Counted from the first letter of the stretch, positions 17,911 to 28,599 are shown. The stretch: DNA of 64,000 bases from Butyrivibrio sp. XPD2002 (GCF_000423945.1 NZ_AUIY01000011.1:124001-188000), one strand, 5' to 3'. A program made the numbers and translations. Notes: a model not told the origin generated them from the sequence alone.

Positions 17911-20125
17911 TCATAGCCTCCAGTATTCTCGTCTTTAATCCCGTATATCGTTTGAGCTGCTCCTCATTTTCGATCATAGTGTCCACAGTTTCCTTATTAC
18001 CAAGGATAACAACGCATTTCTGTGCTCTTGTTACCGCTGTATAGAGGAGATTCCTGTTTAGAAGCATCCTAGGCCCTCCAAGTAGCGGCAATATAACCGC
18101 GGGATACTCTGATCCCTGGGACTTATGTATTGTAATGGCATAGGCGTGCTCAAGGTCATCAAGCTCTGAAAAAGGATAGGTTACCTGTCTTCCTTCATCA
18201 AACTCAACCACCAGCTCCTTCATAACCGTATTTATCTCTTTTACAACTCCCATATCGCCGTTGAATATACCAAGACCCTTTTCAACCGTAATTCCGAATT
18301 TCCCCAGTATCTCCCACTCGGCCTGGTAGTTGTTATGGATCTGCATGACCCTGTCCCCGACTCTTATTACTCTCTCTCCGTGAACATATTCCTTTTTATG
18401 TTCATCCGCAGGATTTAAGTATCTCTGCAGCACCGCGTTCAGTGTCTGGGCACCTAGAGGACCTCTTTTCATTGGTGTAAGCACCTGTATGTCGCTGCTT
18501 GTGGCTTCAACATAGCCCGGAAGCTTATCCCTTATCAGTTCGATCATATGCTTGTAGATGACATCCGCATTATCTCTTTTCAGAAAAAAGAAATCCTTGC
18601 TCTTGTTATCCATCTTGATCTGGCTGCCATCCTTGATTTTATGGGCATTCATGACAATATCACTCTGCTTTGCCTGCCTGAAAATCTTCTGAAGAGTAAT
18701 AGTAGTAAACTGTCCGCTCTCTATAAGGTCATGAAGCACCTGTCCCGGACCAACGCTCGGAAGCTGTGAGCTGTCTCCCACAAGGATCAGGTGAGTTCCG
18801 GGAAGAACCGCTTTAAGCAGAGCTGAAAAAAGATGCATATCAACCATGGACATCTCATCGATTATGATCGCGTCTGCTTCCAGAGGATTATCCGCATTCT
18901 TGTCAAAATGGATCCTGGCTCTGTCAGCGTTATCTTCAGAGAGACCTGCCCCGCCTACTCCAAGAAGCCTGTGTATCGTATAGGCTTCATAACCGGTTGC
19001 CTCCTTCATACGCTTGGCAGCTCTTCCCGTAGGCGCAGCAAGAAGAATCTCCATCTGCTCCTCGGCATAATATTCAATTATGGTATTTATGGTCGTGGTT
19101 TTTCCCGTTCCAGGTCCACCGGTGATTATTACAACACCGTTCTTTGCGCTTGCCGCAGCTGCTTTTCTCTGAAGATCATCAAGCTCTATGTCTCGCCTTT
19201 TCTCGATACTCTTTATTCTCTCAAGCAGTGCTGCATCAGAGGTGCCTGACACCTGAAGATTAAGCTCCTTTAGCATGACCGCTATAGCCTGCTCCTCATA
19301 GAAAAAAGAAGAAGCATACACCTCATCCTCTCCTCGGTAGATGAGCTTCCTTTCAACCATCAGGTTGTCCATCTGAAGAGTTACGTTATCCTTTTGTACC
19401 CCAAGGAGCTGCACGCATTTTGTTAGCAACTCTTCTCTTGGCAAAAAGCTGTGGCCATCAGCTGATGCTTCCAATAGCACATACAGTATACCGCTTCTTA
19501 TTCTGTAATCTGAATCAACGCTTATTCCTACTCTGGATGCTATTTCATCAGCCGTTTTAAAGCCTATTCCTTCGATATCATCCGCCAGCTTGTATGGATT
19601 CTCTTTTAGTATCCTATAGACCTGGGCTCCGTATTTCTCATATATTCTGACTGACATATTGCCTGTAATTCCATAGCCGGACATAAAAACGAAGGCATCC
19701 CGCATTTCTCTTTTTTCTGTAAGCTGAATAGCAATATCCCTAGCCTTCTTCTCACTTATGCCCTTAATCTCTGCCAGTCTTTCAGGTTCATCTTCAATTA
19801 TCCTGAAGGTATCTTTTCCAAACTTCTTTACAATTCTTCGGGCCATTGTCTCGCCAATTCCTTTGATGGCGCCTGACCCAAGATATCTCTCCATGGATTC
19901 CGTATCATCTGGAGCAGCTATTTTATAGCTGCTGACCTTGATCTGTTCTCCATAGACAGGATGCTCTGTCATTTCTCCTTCGATCTCAAGAGTATCCCCT
20001 TCATCCACGTCCACGAAGCTTCCGACGCAGGTAATCTCCTCGCCGTCAGAGACAAAAACCATTACCCCATAGGTTTTGTCCGGACTTCTGTATATAAAAT
20101 GATCTATATATCCCTTTACTTCCAT
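17900..20125 (-). CDS. recD2: ATP-dependent DNA helicase RecD2
   Basis: 741 residues from the ATG at 20125, selected because GGGAGG lies just upstream; a longer in-frame reading to 20197 runs through a terminator and is rejected. The order is an N-terminal OB-like region, HhH repeats (about 90-190), then the SF1B core: GGPGTGKTTT (Walker A) near 347, DEMSMVD (Walker B) near 425, and AITIHKSQGSEYP (motif VI) near 680. RecD2 is the RecBC-independent 5'-3' helicase of Firmicutes, active in repair and fork maintenance. Its 3' end overlaps comF by 11 bases. Confidence 0.95.
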   Translation of the reverse strand: MEVKGYIDHFIYRSPDKTYGVMVFVSDGEEITCVGSFVDVDEGDTLEIEGEMTEHPVYGEQIKVSSYKIAAPDDTESMERYLGSGAIKGIGETMARRIVKKFGKDTFRIIEDEPERLAEIKGISEKKARDIAIQLTEKREMRDAFVFMSGYGITGNMSVRIYEKYGAQVYRILKENPYKLADDIEGIGFKTADEIASRVGISVDSDYRIRSGILYVLLEASADGHSFLPREELLTKCVQLLGVQKDNVTLQMDNLMVERKLIYRGEDEVYASSFFYEEQAIAVMLKELNLQVSGTSDAALLERIKSIEKRRDIELDDLQRKAAAASAKNGVVIITGGPGTGKTTTINTIIEYYAEEQMEILLAAPTGRAAKRMKEATGYEAYTIHRLLGVGGAGLSEDNADRARIHFDKNADNPLEADAIIIDEMSMVDMHLFSALLKAVLPGTHLILVGDSSQLPSVGPGQVLHDLIESGQFTTITLQKIFRQAKQSDIVMNAHKIKDGSQIKMDNKSKDFFFLKRDNADVIYKHMIELIRDKLPGYVEATSSDIQVLTPMKRGPLGAQTLNAVLQRYLNPADEHKKEYVHGERVIRVGDRVMQIHNNYQAEWEILGKFGITVEKGLGIFNGDMGVVKEINTVMKELVVEFDEGRQVTYPFSELDDLEHAYAITIHKSQGSEYPAVILPLLGGPRMLLNRNLLYTAVTRAQKCVVILGNKETVDTMIENEEQLKRYTGLKTRILEAMSAD

Positions 20126-20170
20126 CTTCCTCCCTGAATTGACCAAAAGTATTCCTGATTCAAAAATAGA

Positions 20171-20194
20171 CAAAGAGCCGCAAGCGACTCTTTG
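20171..20194 (-). terminator. Rho-independent terminator of the mreB-flagellar unit
   Basis: CAAAGAG pairs with CTCTTTG around a loop of ten bases, and the minus strand then runs into TCTATTTTTG. It lies 35 bases past the rod-binding protein stop and upstream of the recD2 ribosome site, so it separates the flagellar unit from recD2-comF. Confidence 0.75.
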
Positions 20195-20228
20195 CAAAGA
20201 ACAAATTATCTATTCACTTGATCATGTT

Positions 20229-20606
20229 TTAAATGTTATAGTTTCTCTTCATGTTCTCATAAAGCATCTGCGCAAGTCCTACGCTCTGGGTATCTGCTCC
20301 TGTAGATGCTATGTCCTGAATGGTGAGATCCTTGAAATAGTCAACCATTTTGCCCATGGATCCCGACTCATCCTTACTGAATACCTTGGTGGTATTCTCA
20401 TAGCCCTTATAGATCTGCTCCATAAAGTACGCCTCGAACTGCTTGCAGGCATCCATAAGTTCCTTATCAACCTCAGCCTTATCCTCATCTGTCTGGATTC
20501 TTCTCACCTTGGATGCTGCTGAATTGATCTTATCGGAAGCAGCCTGACTGCTGGCATATTGCGAAATCCCTGTTAAGTTATTTATAGAATTCATATCAAT
20601 TGCCAT
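20229..20606 (-). CDS. Flagellar rod-binding protein (FlgJ N-terminal-like)
   Basis: 125 residues. The region from ELMDACKQFEAYFMEQIYKG near 48 to YENMKRN at the end matches the rod-binding domain of FlgJ (KQFEAxFxxQM then a helical end with DLT), without any muramidase domain. In many Firmicutes this short form helps assemble the rod, while the hydrolase is separate. The N-terminus is Ser/Asn/Ala-rich and probably disordered, as expected for an exported protein. It is the last gene of the unit, 15 bases after the FlhP-like gene, and is followed by a terminator. Confidence 0.85.
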   Translation of the reverse strand: MAIDMNSINNLTGISQYASSQAASDKINSAASKVRRIQTDEDKAEVDKELMDACKQFEAYFMEQIYKGYENTTKVFSKDESGSMGKMVDYFKDLTIQDIASTGADTQSVGLAQMLYENMKRNYNI

Positions 20607-20621
20607 ATCTTACACCCTTAA

Positions 20622-21449
20622 TTATCTCTTAAGTCCGTTTGCAGTCTGCATCATTTCATCAGTAGTAGTAATAGCTGTTGAGTTCATCTCGTAAGCTCTC
20701 TGAGCAACGATCAGGTTAACCATCTCTGTTGCTACATTAACATTTGAACCCTCCAGGTATCCCTGAACTACTGTACTTCTTCTAATACCCTGAGTGGTAG
20801 CTTCGGGAAGTGCATTACCGCTGGCCATAGTAGCCATGAAGCTTGTATCTCCAACTCTCTCCAGGCCTTCAGCATTTCTGAACTGGAAAAGAGCTATTGT
20901 TCCGATATCCTGCCTTTCCTGGTTAGCATTGAGATAATAAAGATTACCCTCTGCATCACAGGTTATGTCTGTTGCCTTAACTGTCTGATCGGTAACTACC
21001 AGCGGATTACCATCTACTCCGATTACAGGATTACCTTCGGAGGTTGTGAGCTCCAGAGTGTTTGCCTCTGTAAGTGCCCATACGAAGTTACCATTTCTTG
21101 TATATCTGATATTGTTCTGATTTAAATCCTGAGCATCTGTTGAATATGCAAAGAATCCATCACCCTGAATAGCAAATGCAGAGCTTGAATCATTGTCCTG
21201 CAGATTGCCCTGTGAAAAGAACTGATTTATTGATGAAACTCTTACACCGAGTCCTACATCCGAATTAACAGGTGATCCTGTTGTCTGCACCGTCTTGGTT
21301 TTCAGCTCCTGATACAGAAGTGATTTGAACTTTGCACTCTGTGCCTTGTAACCTGCGGAGTTAACATTTGCAAGGTTATTTGCGATGGTGTCTACATTTG
21401 TCTGCTGAGCATTCATTCCTGATGCTGCTGTCCATAAGCTTCTTACCAT
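20622..21449 (-). CDS. flhP: Flagellar hook-basal body rod protein, FlgG/FlhP type
   Basis: 275 residues. The N-terminus MVRSLWTAASGMNAQQTNVD plus NNLANVNSAGYK is the flagellar basal-body rod signature. The middle (GDGFFAY... TRNGNF) and the C-terminal GYLEGSNVNVATEMVNLI... AYEMNSTAI match FlgG-family rod proteins. In B. subtilis mbl is followed by flhO and flhP, the same order as here, so flhP is the better name than flgG. It is exported by the flagellar type III apparatus and forms the distal rod. AGGAGGTATTTTT precedes the ATG. Confidence 0.9.
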   Translation of the reverse strand: MVRSLWTAASGMNAQQTNVDTIANNLANVNSAGYKAQSAKFKSLLYQELKTKTVQTTGSPVNSDVGLGVRVSSINQFFSQGNLQDNDSSSAFAIQGDGFFAYSTDAQDLNQNNIRYTRNGNFVWALTEANTLELTTSEGNPVIGVDGNPLVVTDQTVKATDITCDAEGNLYYLNANQERQDIGTIALFQFRNAEGLERVGDTSFMATMASGNALPEATTQGIRRSTVVQGYLEGSNVNVATEMVNLIVAQRAYEMNSTAITTTDEMMQTANGLKR

Positions 21450-21534
21450 AAAAATACCTCCTGGCTAAAAAACCATACTCTGCCATTAATTATTTCGGCT
21501 ACTTAGTCCGATTTATTAAGACCTGCGTGGTTTT

Positions 21535-22395
21535 TTACTGTACCTTTCCGAGCTGATTAACCGCTATATCCAGTGTATCCTCTTCTGCCTGCATCACCTT
21601 GGAATTAGTCTCGTAATTCCTCTGAATCGAAATGATATTAACCATTTCATCCACAACGCTGACATTTGAAGCTTCCAAATATCCCTGATTAACGGTTGCA
21701 TTTGCTTCAGCAGCAGTAGTAGATACCACCTGTGCACCTCCATCACCAATGATGAAAGCGTTATCCTGATATCTCTGTAAAAACTGAGGAGAATCAAATC
21801 TCGCAACCTGTATCGTCGATACAACATTTTGATTTTGAACAATTCTGCCGTCCTGCAAAATTGTGGAATCCGAATTAGGATCAAGCTGAATGGGATTATT
21901 GTTGACATCCAGGACATTATTACCCTCGCTGGTGACTAAGTAGCCATCCTGCGTAAGGGTAAAATTACCGTCTCTGGTATATTTGATAAGCTGCCCTCCG
22001 CCATCAGGATCATCTGAAGCGAATGAGGTAGCAAAAAATGCATTACCGCCGGCGCCCATATTATCATTAACCATTTGGTCGTCGACATCAGGAAGTCCGT
22101 TGTTAAGAGCAACGTCATAGGTCTGGCCTGTCTGTCTGAGGCCTCCCTGTTCGAAGTTAGTATATGATCCCGCAAGCTTTACGCCGGGATTCATAAGGCC
22201 CAGCCTTCTGGCAGTCCAGGGCGCATCAGAATAGTCCTTGATCTTCAATCCGAGAAGATCACGAAAAGACTGACTAACCGAGCGTTCCTCCTTGAAACCG
22301 GTAGAATTCACATTGGCGAGATTATTAGTCTCGATATCCATGCGCTTCTGTTCGTTTACCATGCCTGTGTACGCTGTGTAAAGACCTTTTACCAT
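21535..22395 (-). CDS. flhO: Flagellar hook-basal body rod protein, FlgF/FlhO type
   Basis: 286 residues. The start MVKGLYTAYTGMVNEQKRMD and the NNLANVNSTGFK motif are those of flagellar rod proteins, and the end GYLEASNVSVVDEMVNII... YETNSKVMQ is the conserved C-terminal coiled coil. The N-terminal third has an insertion with RRLGLMNPGVKLAGSY. It is paralogous to the next gene (flhP) and sits between mreB/mbl and flhP, the gene order known in Bacillus. An 85-base gap before flhP holds no clear hairpin terminator. Confidence 0.9.
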   Translation of the reverse strand: MVKGLYTAYTGMVNEQKRMDIETNNLANVNSTGFKEERSVSQSFRDLLGLKIKDYSDAPWTARRLGLMNPGVKLAGSYTNFEQGGLRQTGQTYDVALNNGLPDVDDQMVNDNMGAGGNAFFATSFASDDPDGGGQLIKYTRDGNFTLTQDGYLVTSEGNNVLDVNNNPIQLDPNSDSTILQDGRIVQNQNVVSTIQVARFDSPQFLQRYQDNAFIIGDGGAQVVSTTAAEANATVNQGYLEASNVSVVDEMVNIISIQRNYETNSKVMQAEEDTLDIAVNQLGKVQ

Positions 22396-22432
22396 ATACT
22401 ATCCCCTATTAATTTTTTTGAACATCACGAAA

Positions 22433-23425
22433 TTAAATTTCTTTATATCCGGCAAGGAACTCAACGTAACGTCCTGTTCCGATAGCAACCGCTGTCATGG
22501 GATCCTCCGCAGTAACAGTATTGATACCTGTCTTGGATGCGATAAGATCATCCAGTCCACGAAGAAGGCTACCGCCACCGGTAAGAACAATTCCTCTGTC
22601 TGCTATATCTGCAGCAAGTTCCGGAGGAGTTCTCTCAAGTACGCCGTGGATAGCTTCTACGATCTGAGCTGTTGTCTCACGTAAAGCTTCCTCTGTTTCC
22701 TCTGAAGATACCTTAACAGTCTTGGGAAGACCTGTTACAAGGTTACGTCCTCTAACATCCATATAATCAGCTTCAGCTCTGGGATATGCTGCACCAATCT
22801 TGATCTTGATATCCTCAGCAGTTCTCTCACCGATAAGGAGATTGTGCTTTTTACGCATATATCTGACTATAGCTTCATCAAAATCATCACCCGCGATCTT
22901 AACTGATGTGCTGACAACTGTTCCTCCAAGAGAGATAACAGCGATATCAGATGTACCACCACCTATATCAACAATCATATTACCGCAGGGCTTGGTAATA
23001 TCTATTCCTGCACCGATAGCAGCTGCAATAGGCTCCTCGATGATACGGACATCTCTTGCGCCCGCCATAAGGGTAGCATCCTCAACTGCCTTACGCTCAA
23101 CCTCTGTAACTCCACTGGGTACGCAAACAGCGATAAGTGGTTTACGGAAGGTTCTGTGTCCAATAGCCTTGGTGATGAAATACTTCATCATCTGCTCAGT
23201 AACTTTATAATCTGAAATAACACCCTGTCTAAGAGGTCTGACTGCAACAATGTTGCCGGGTGTACGTCCAAGCATAAGTCTGGCATCTTCGCCAATAGCC
23301 TTGATCTTCTCTGTGTCCCTGTCATACGCAACAACTGAGGGCTCTTTTAAAACGACACCCTTACCACGGATGTAAACAAGGATACTTGCTGTTCCTAAAT
23401 CAATACCTATGTCTGTATACTGCAT
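22433..23425 (-). CDS. mbl: MreB/Mbl-type rod-shape actin homologue
   Basis: 330 residues from the ATG at 23425; AAAGGGG lies 11 bases upstream, so an earlier in-frame Met is not used. Actin-fold motifs are complete: IGIDLGTASILVY (phosphate 1), GGGTSDIAVISLGG (phosphate 2), and LTGGGSLLRGLDDLI (adenosine). Its position before flhO-flhP is that of B. subtilis mbl, so mbl rather than mreB is suggested. It should form membrane filaments that direct lateral wall synthesis. It lies behind a sigma-28-type promoter, which is unexpected for a shape gene. Confidence 0.92.
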   Translation of the reverse strand: MQYTDIGIDLGTASILVYIRGKGVVLKEPSVVAYDRDTEKIKAIGEDARLMLGRTPGNIVAVRPLRQGVISDYKVTEQMMKYFITKAIGHRTFRKPLIAVCVPSGVTEVERKAVEDATLMAGARDVRIIEEPIAAAIGAGIDITKPCGNMIVDIGGGTSDIAVISLGGTVVSTSVKIAGDDFDEAIVRYMRKKHNLLIGERTAEDIKIKIGAAYPRAEADYMDVRGRNLVTGLPKTVKVSSEETEEALRETTAQIVEAIHGVLERTPPELAADIADRGIVLTGGGSLLRGLDDLIASKTGINTVTAEDPMTAVAIGTGRYVEFLAGYKEI

Positions 23426-23508
23426 GAAATCTATTACCCCTTTCTGGAAATAAGGCTCAGAGCGCATAGTCGCTCACATTAACTATTAAAAGATATAATT
23501 CATTAAGC

Positions 23509-23537
23509 ATTATAAACCAATGGGGCGATATTTTAAA
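23509..23537 (-). promoter_or_regulatory. Sigma-A-type promoter for mbl
   Basis: On the minus strand TTTAAA (23532-23537) and a perfect TATAAT (23509-23514) with a 17-base spacer, 84 bases before the mbl start. It would give a vegetative transcript besides the sigma-28-type one further upstream. Confidence 0.55.
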
Positions 23538-23582
23538 CACAAAATAACATTTTTTTCATATGCCACATTCATGTCAGTAGTT

Positions 23583-23610
23583 ATATCGGCAGTACTTTAT
23601 AAAAACTTTA
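23583..23610 (-). promoter_or_regulatory. Sigma-28 (SigD/FliA)-type promoter for mbl-flhO-flhP-rod-binding gene
   Basis: Minus strand: TAAA (23607-23610), a 16-base spacer, and GCCGATAT (23583-23590). This is a full match to the Bacillus SigD consensus TAAA-N14-16-GCCGATAT. It starts 21 bases past the uvrA stop and lies about 160 bases before the mbl ATG, so the four-gene unit to the terminator at 20171-20194 can be transcribed as motility genes. Confidence 0.8.
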
Positions 23611-23630
23611 TACTTTTTTGCAAAAAATTT

Positions 23631-26528
23631 TTATTTTTTCTCCAGCATTTTTTTGATGTAGGCTCCGGTATAAGATTCCTTACATTTCGCAACCTGCTCG
23701 GGTGTTCCCTGGCTGACAACCGTTCCGCCTCCGGATCCGCCCTCAGGTCCCATATCGATGATATAGTCACCTGTTTTTATCACGTCCAGATTATGCTCGA
23801 TAACAACTACTGTGTTACCTGCATCCACAAGATCATGAAGTATCTTTACAAGCTTTTGCACATCAGCAAAATGAAGTCCCGTAGTAGGCTCATCAAGAAT
23901 GTATATGGTCTTACCTGTACTTGCTCTTGATAACTCCGTGGCAAGCTTTATTCTCTGAGCTTCACCACCTGAGAGCTCTGTTGAAGGCTGGCCGAGCTTA
24001 ACATAACCAAGTCCTACATCATAGAGAGTCTTGATCTTTCTCTTTATGGTCTTGATATTTTCAAAGAAAGGAAGCGCCTCTTCTACTGTCATATTGAGCA
24101 CATCATAAATATTCTTGCCCTTATAATGTACCTCCAGAGTCTCTCTGTTATATCTCTTACCACCGCAGACCTCACAGGGAACATATACATCAGGAAGGAA
24201 ATGCATCTCTATCTTGATGATTCCGTCTCCGCCGCAGGCTTCACATCTTCCGCCCTTAACGTTAAATGAAAATCTTCCCTTTTTATAACCTCTGGTCTTG
24301 GCATCAGGAGTACCTGCAAAAAGATCTCTTATCATATCAAACACGCCAGTATAGGTTGCAGGGTTTGATCTGGGAGTTCTTCCGATGGGTGACTGGTCTA
24401 TTGCTATGACTTTGTCAAGCTGCTCTATTCCTTCAATTCCTTTATGCTTTCCAGGAATACAACGGGCGCGGTTTAAGTCTCTCTCAAGGTGCTTATAGAG
24501 AATCTCATTTACAAGTGAGCTCTTTCCTGAGCCTGACACACCTGTAACAATAGTAAGCACTCCCAGAGGAAACTTAACATCAATATTCTTAAGGTTATTT
24601 TCCTCTGCTCCTTTTACCTTTAGCCATCCGGTAGGCTTTCTTCTATGCTCGGGAACCTCTATCTTAAGCTTTCCTGAAAGATACTGACCGGTAATGGATT
24701 CCGGAACCTTCATTATCTCTTCCGCTGTTCCTGCAGCAACAATCTCACCTCCGTGAGCGCCTGCACCGGGGCCGACATCAACGATATAATCCGCAGCTCT
24801 CATGGTGTCCTCATCATGCTCAACCACGATAAGTGTATTACCAAGATCCCTCAGATTTTTCAGAGTATTAAGAAGCTTGTCGTTATCCCTCTGGTGCAGT
24901 CCGATACTGGGCTCATCCAGTATGTAGCATACTCCGCAAAGGCCTGACCCTATCTGAGTCGCAAGCCTTATTCGCTGAGCTTCACCGCCGGACAGAGTTC
25001 CTGTTGCTCTGGAAAGAGACAGATAATCAAGACCCACGTCGATAAGGAAGCCTACTCTGGCTCTTATCTCCTTTAGAACCTGCGCACCGATGAGCTCCTG
25101 CTGCTTTGTGAGCTTTAAGCCTTCAAGATATTCATGAAGATCACCTATAGACATAGATGTTATCTCAAAAATATTCTTGTCATCTATAGTAACTGCTAGA
25201 GAATCTGCCTTAAGTCTCTGACCCTTACATGCAGGGCAGGGCGTAATTCTCATATACTGCTCATACTCAGCCTTCTGGTTCTCAGAAAAGGTCTCTCTGT
25301 ATCTCTGCTCAACATTTTTGATAAGGCCATCAAAGGTAATGGGATATCTTCCCTCACCTCGCTGACCCGAGTATGCAACAGTAACCTCTCTGTCTGCTCC
25401 ATGCACCAGCATATCTCTCACCTTTGCAGAAAGCTTTTCAAAGGGCGTATCAAGACTGAACTTATATTCCTTGGCGAGGGCTCTAAGGATCGCGTTACTA
25501 AAGCTTCCCTCCTTGTTTGAGGACTGCCATCCCATAACCTGGAAGCATCCTTCATTAATAGAAAGAGACTTATCCGGGATCATCAGATCCTCGTCGAATT
25601 CCATCTTATATCCAAGACCCGTACACTCAGGACATGCGCCAAAAGGATTGTTAAAGGAAAAGCTTCTGGGCTCTATCTCTGAGATACTGATTCCACAGTC
25701 AGGACAAGCAAAGCTCTGACTGAAATTCATTGGCTTTCCGTCAATTACATCAACCGTCAGAAGGCCTTCTGCAAGATTAAGAGCACTCTCAATTGAATCA
25801 GTAAGGCGTCCCCTTAGCTCCTCTGTGTCCTCCCTGATCACAAGTCTGTCCACGATTATCTCAATATTATGCTTGATATTTTTATCGAGCTTAATCTCCT
25901 CTGAGAGATCATACTGGCTGTCATCAATTCTCACACGAACAAAGCCGGCTCTCTTAGCTCTGTCCAGAACCTTGGCGTGTTCACCCTTTCTTCCTCTTAC
26001 AACAGGTGCAAGAATCTGAAATCTTGTGGATACAGGAAGTGCCAGAATCTGGTCTGCCATCTCATCAACGCTCTGCCTTCTGATCTCCCTTCCGCAATTA
26101 GGACAGTGCGGAACGCCTATGCGGGCATAGAGCAGTCTGAAGTGATCATATATCTCCGTAACAGTTCCCACCGTTGATCTGGGATTTCTGTTTGTAGATT
26201 TCTGATCTATTGAAATTGTAGGAGACAGTCCCTCTATTTTCTCAACATCAGGCTTATCCATCTGCCCCAGGAACATTCTTGCATAAGAAGACAGTGATTC
26301 CATGTATCTTCTCTGTCCCTCCGCAAAGATGGTATCAAATGCCAGTGATGACTTTCCCGAACCGGAAAGACCTGTGAAAACAGTGAGCGTATCCCTTGGT
26401 ATATTAACCTTAATATGCTTGAGGTTATGTTCATTCGCACCGCGAACACGAATATAGTCGTGAATATCGTCAGATAAAATTCTCTTAGCTGTAGTATTCT
26501 TTTTAGTCATATGTGTATTATCCGCCAT
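23631..26528 (-). CDS. uvrA: Excinuclease ABC subunit A
   Basis: 965 residues, the full family length. Two ABC modules are visible: Walker [15 protein letters not shown] and [13 protein letters not shown], signatures LSGGEAQRI (twice), and Walker [11 protein letters not shown] and [10 protein letters not shown]. Zinc modules CPNCGR.., CPDC..CPEC and CEAC..CEVC are present. It recognises bulky lesions and loads UvrB. The ATG has GAAGGAG six bases upstream. It follows uvrB by 31 bases and should share the LexA-controlled promoter. Confidence 0.98.
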   Translation of the reverse strand: MADNTHMTKKNTTAKRILSDDIHDYIRVRGANEHNLKHIKVNIPRDTLTVFTGLSGSGKSSLAFDTIFAEGQRRYMESLSSYARMFLGQMDKPDVEKIEGLSPTISIDQKSTNRNPRSTVGTVTEIYDHFRLLYARIGVPHCPNCGREIRRQSVDEMADQILALPVSTRFQILAPVVRGRKGEHAKVLDRAKRAGFVRVRIDDSQYDLSEEIKLDKNIKHNIEIIVDRLVIREDTEELRGRLTDSIESALNLAEGLLTVDVIDGKPMNFSQSFACPDCGISISEIEPRSFSFNNPFGACPECTGLGYKMEFDEDLMIPDKSLSINEGCFQVMGWQSSNKEGSFSNAILRALAKEYKFSLDTPFEKLSAKVRDMLVHGADREVTVAYSGQRGEGRYPITFDGLIKNVEQRYRETFSENQKAEYEQYMRITPCPACKGQRLKADSLAVTIDDKNIFEITSMSIGDLHEYLEGLKLTKQQELIGAQVLKEIRARVGFLIDVGLDYLSLSRATGTLSGGEAQRIRLATQIGSGLCGVCYILDEPSIGLHQRDNDKLLNTLKNLRDLGNTLIVVEHDEDTMRAADYIVDVGPGAGAHGGEIVAAGTAEEIMKVPESITGQYLSGKLKIEVPEHRRKPTGWLKVKGAEENNLKNIDVKFPLGVLTIVTGVSGSGKSSLVNEILYKHLERDLNRARCIPGKHKGIEGIEQLDKVIAIDQSPIGRTPRSNPATYTGVFDMIRDLFAGTPDAKTRGYKKGRFSFNVKGGRCEACGGDGIIKIEMHFLPDVYVPCEVCGGKRYNRETLEVHYKGKNIYDVLNMTVEEALPFFENIKTIKRKIKTLYDVGLGYVKLGQPSTELSGGEAQRIKLATELSRASTGKTIYILDEPTTGLHFADVQKLVKILHDLVDAGNTVVVIEHNLDVIKTGDYIIDMGPEGGSGGGTVVSQGTPEQVAKCKESYTGAYIKKMLEKK

Positions 26529-26559
26529 TTTTTCTCCTTCGCCCTTACAAAGATAAAGA

Positions 26560-28554
26560 TCACTTTCCTCCTGTTACTTCCAGGAGATGCTTTTTAAGGT
26601 CAATCATCTGATCTCTCAGCATAGCAGCTGTCTCGAAGTCAAGCTCTGTAGCAGCTCTCTTCATGCGCTTCTCGACATCCTTGATAACCTTCTCAAGCTC
26701 CTTCCTATCCATTGATTCCGGATCCTTCTCGAACTGAACCTCCTGCTTCGCAACAGCCTTGGTGACACTGATAAGATCACGGACTGCCTTGCGGATTGTC
26801 TGAGGTGTTATTCCATGGGCTTCGTTATATTCCTGCTGAATCTTCCTTCTTCGCTCCGTAATCTCGATAGCGTTCTTCATGGAGTCAGTCATATTGTCAG
26901 CGTACATGATAACGTGTCCGTCTGCATTTCTTGCAGCTCTTCCGATTGTCTGGATCAGTGATGTCTCAGACCTGAGGAACCCTTCCTTATCAGCATCGAT
27001 TATCGCAACCAGCGATATCTCAGGAATATCCAGACCCTCTCTCAAAAGGTTGATTCCCACAAGAACATCAAATACATCAAGTCGCATATCGCGAATTATC
27101 TGTGCTCTCTCAAGGGTATCGATATCTGAGTGCATATACTTAACCCTGATTCCGGTCTCAGCAAGGTATTCCGTAAGATCCTCTGCCATTTTCTTCGTAA
27201 GAGTTGTAACGAGAACCTTGCTCTTCTTAGCTGTCTCCTTATTGATCTCCGTGATCAGATCATCAATCTGTCCCTCTACAGGTCTAACGGATATCTCGGG
27301 ATCCAGAAGTCCCGTAGGTCTTATTATCTGCTCAGCGCGCAAAAGCTCATGCTCAGCCTCGTAAGGTCCGGGAGTAGCTGAACAGAACAGCATCTGATCT
27401 ATATGCGTCTCGAATTCTTCAAAATTAAGAGGCCTGTTATCAAGAGCCGAGGGGAGTCTGAAGCCGTAATCAACAAGCGTGGTCTTACGGGATCTGTCTC
27501 CGTGGTACATAGCTCCTATCTGCGGAATCGTCATATGTGACTCATCCACAATTATCAAAAACTCTCCGTCAAAAAAGTCCATCAGCGTAAGCGGTGGTTC
27601 CCCGGGCTTTGCAAAATTAAGATGCCTTGAGTAGTTCTCGATACCGGAGCAGAACCCCGTCTCTCTCATCATCTCCACATCAAAATTCGTGCGCTCCGCA
27701 ATTCTCTGAGCCTCTATAAGCTTATCCTCACTCTTAAAGAACTTAACCTGCTCATCGAGCTCAGCCTCAATATTCTGGCAGGCAAGATTTATCTTTTCCT
27801 GGGGTACAACATAATGAGATGCAGGGTAGATCATCACATGGGACAGCTCACTTTTAATAGTGCCTGTCACCGGCTCAACCTCGCAGATTCTGTCTATCTC
27901 ATCACCAAACAGCTCTATTCTTATGAGATAATCATCAGCCTGTGCAGGGAAAATCTCGATGGTGTCTCCTCTTACTCTGAAATTACATCTGTTTATATCA
28001 AGGTCATTCCTTGTGTACTGAATCGCCACCAAATCCTTAAGTATCTGATCTCTGCTCCTCTCCATACCGGGTCTTAGTGAAATTGACATCCCCTTAAATT
28101 CATCAGGACTACCCAGACCGTATATGCAGGATACGCTGGCAACAACAATGACATCCTTCCTTTCTGTAAGGGAAGCGGTTGCAGAAAGCCTCAGCTTATC
28201 TATCTCATCATTTATGGCAGAATCCTTCGCAATATATGTATCCGTCTGAGGTACGTAAGCTTCAGGCTGATAGTAATCATAGTAGGACACGAAATACTCG
28301 ACAGCATTATTTGGGAAAAATTCCTTGAATTCTCCATAAAGCTGCCCCGCCAGTGTCTTGTTATGGCTTATGACAAGTGTGGGCTTATTAAGTGCCTGTA
28401 TTACATTAGCCATGGCAAAGGTCTTACCGGAGCCGGTGACACCCTGAAGGGTCTCAAACTGATTACCGCTCTTAAATCCATTTACCAGCTTCTCTATGGC
28501 CTGGGGCTGATCCCCGGTGGGCTTATACTCAGATTTTAGTTCAAAATGATCCAT
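26560..28554 (-). CDS. uvrB: Excinuclease ABC subunit B
   Basis: 664 residues with Walker [14 protein letters not shown], the damage-probing beta-hairpin region [22 protein letters not shown] as Walker B (IIVDESHMT), helicase motif [11 protein letters not shown], and a C-terminal UVR domain ([16 protein letters not shown]). It verifies damage and recruits UvrC, which is not in the window. AGAGGAAAACTC precedes the ATG. It is the first gene of the uvrBA unit, with a promoter and an SOS box in front. Confidence 0.98.
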   Translation of the reverse strand: MDHFELKSEYKPTGDQPQAIEKLVNGFKSGNQFETLQGVTGSGKTFAMANVIQALNKPTLVISHNKTLAGQLYGEFKEFFPNNAVEYFVSYYDYYQPEAYVPQTDTYIAKDSAINDEIDKLRLSATASLTERKDVIVVASVSCIYGLGSPDEFKGMSISLRPGMERSRDQILKDLVAIQYTRNDLDINRCNFRVRGDTIEIFPAQADDYLIRIELFGDEIDRICEVEPVTGTIKSELSHVMIYPASHYVVPQEKINLACQNIEAELDEQVKFFKSEDKLIEAQRIAERTNFDVEMMRETGFCSGIENYSRHLNFAKPGEPPLTLMDFFDGEFLIIVDESHMTIPQIGAMYHGDRSRKTTLVDYGFRLPSALDNRPLNFEEFETHIDQMLFCSATPGPYEAEHELLRAEQIIRPTGLLDPEISVRPVEGQIDDLITEINKETAKKSKVLVTTLTKKMAEDLTEYLAETGIRVKYMHSDIDTLERAQIIRDMRLDVFDVLVGINLLREGLDIPEISLVAIIDADKEGFLRSETSLIQTIGRAARNADGHVIMYADNMTDSMKNAIEITERRRKIQQEYNEAHGITPQTIRKAVRDLISVTKAVAKQEVQFEKDPESMDRKELEKVIKDVEKRMKRAATELDFETAAMLRDQMIDLKKHLLEVTGGK

Positions 28555-28575
28555 GAGTTTTCCTCTTTTGTTATC

Positions 28576-28589
28576 CGAACATATTTTCG
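28576..28589 (-). promoter_or_regulatory. LexA (DinR-type) SOS operator before uvrBA
   Basis: The minus strand reads CGAAAATATGTTCG, 13 of 14 matches to the Gram-positive SOS box CGAACATATGTTCG. It lies immediately after the predicted transcription start of uvrB and 21 bases before the ATG, an effective place for a repressor. Confidence 0.8.
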
Positions 28590-28599
28590 ATATCTCTTA

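Noticed and set aside
20126..20197. N-terminal extension of RecD2
   Set aside because: It would be translated through the terminator at 20171-20194. The ATG at 20125 has GGGAGG just ahead and begins the conserved domain.
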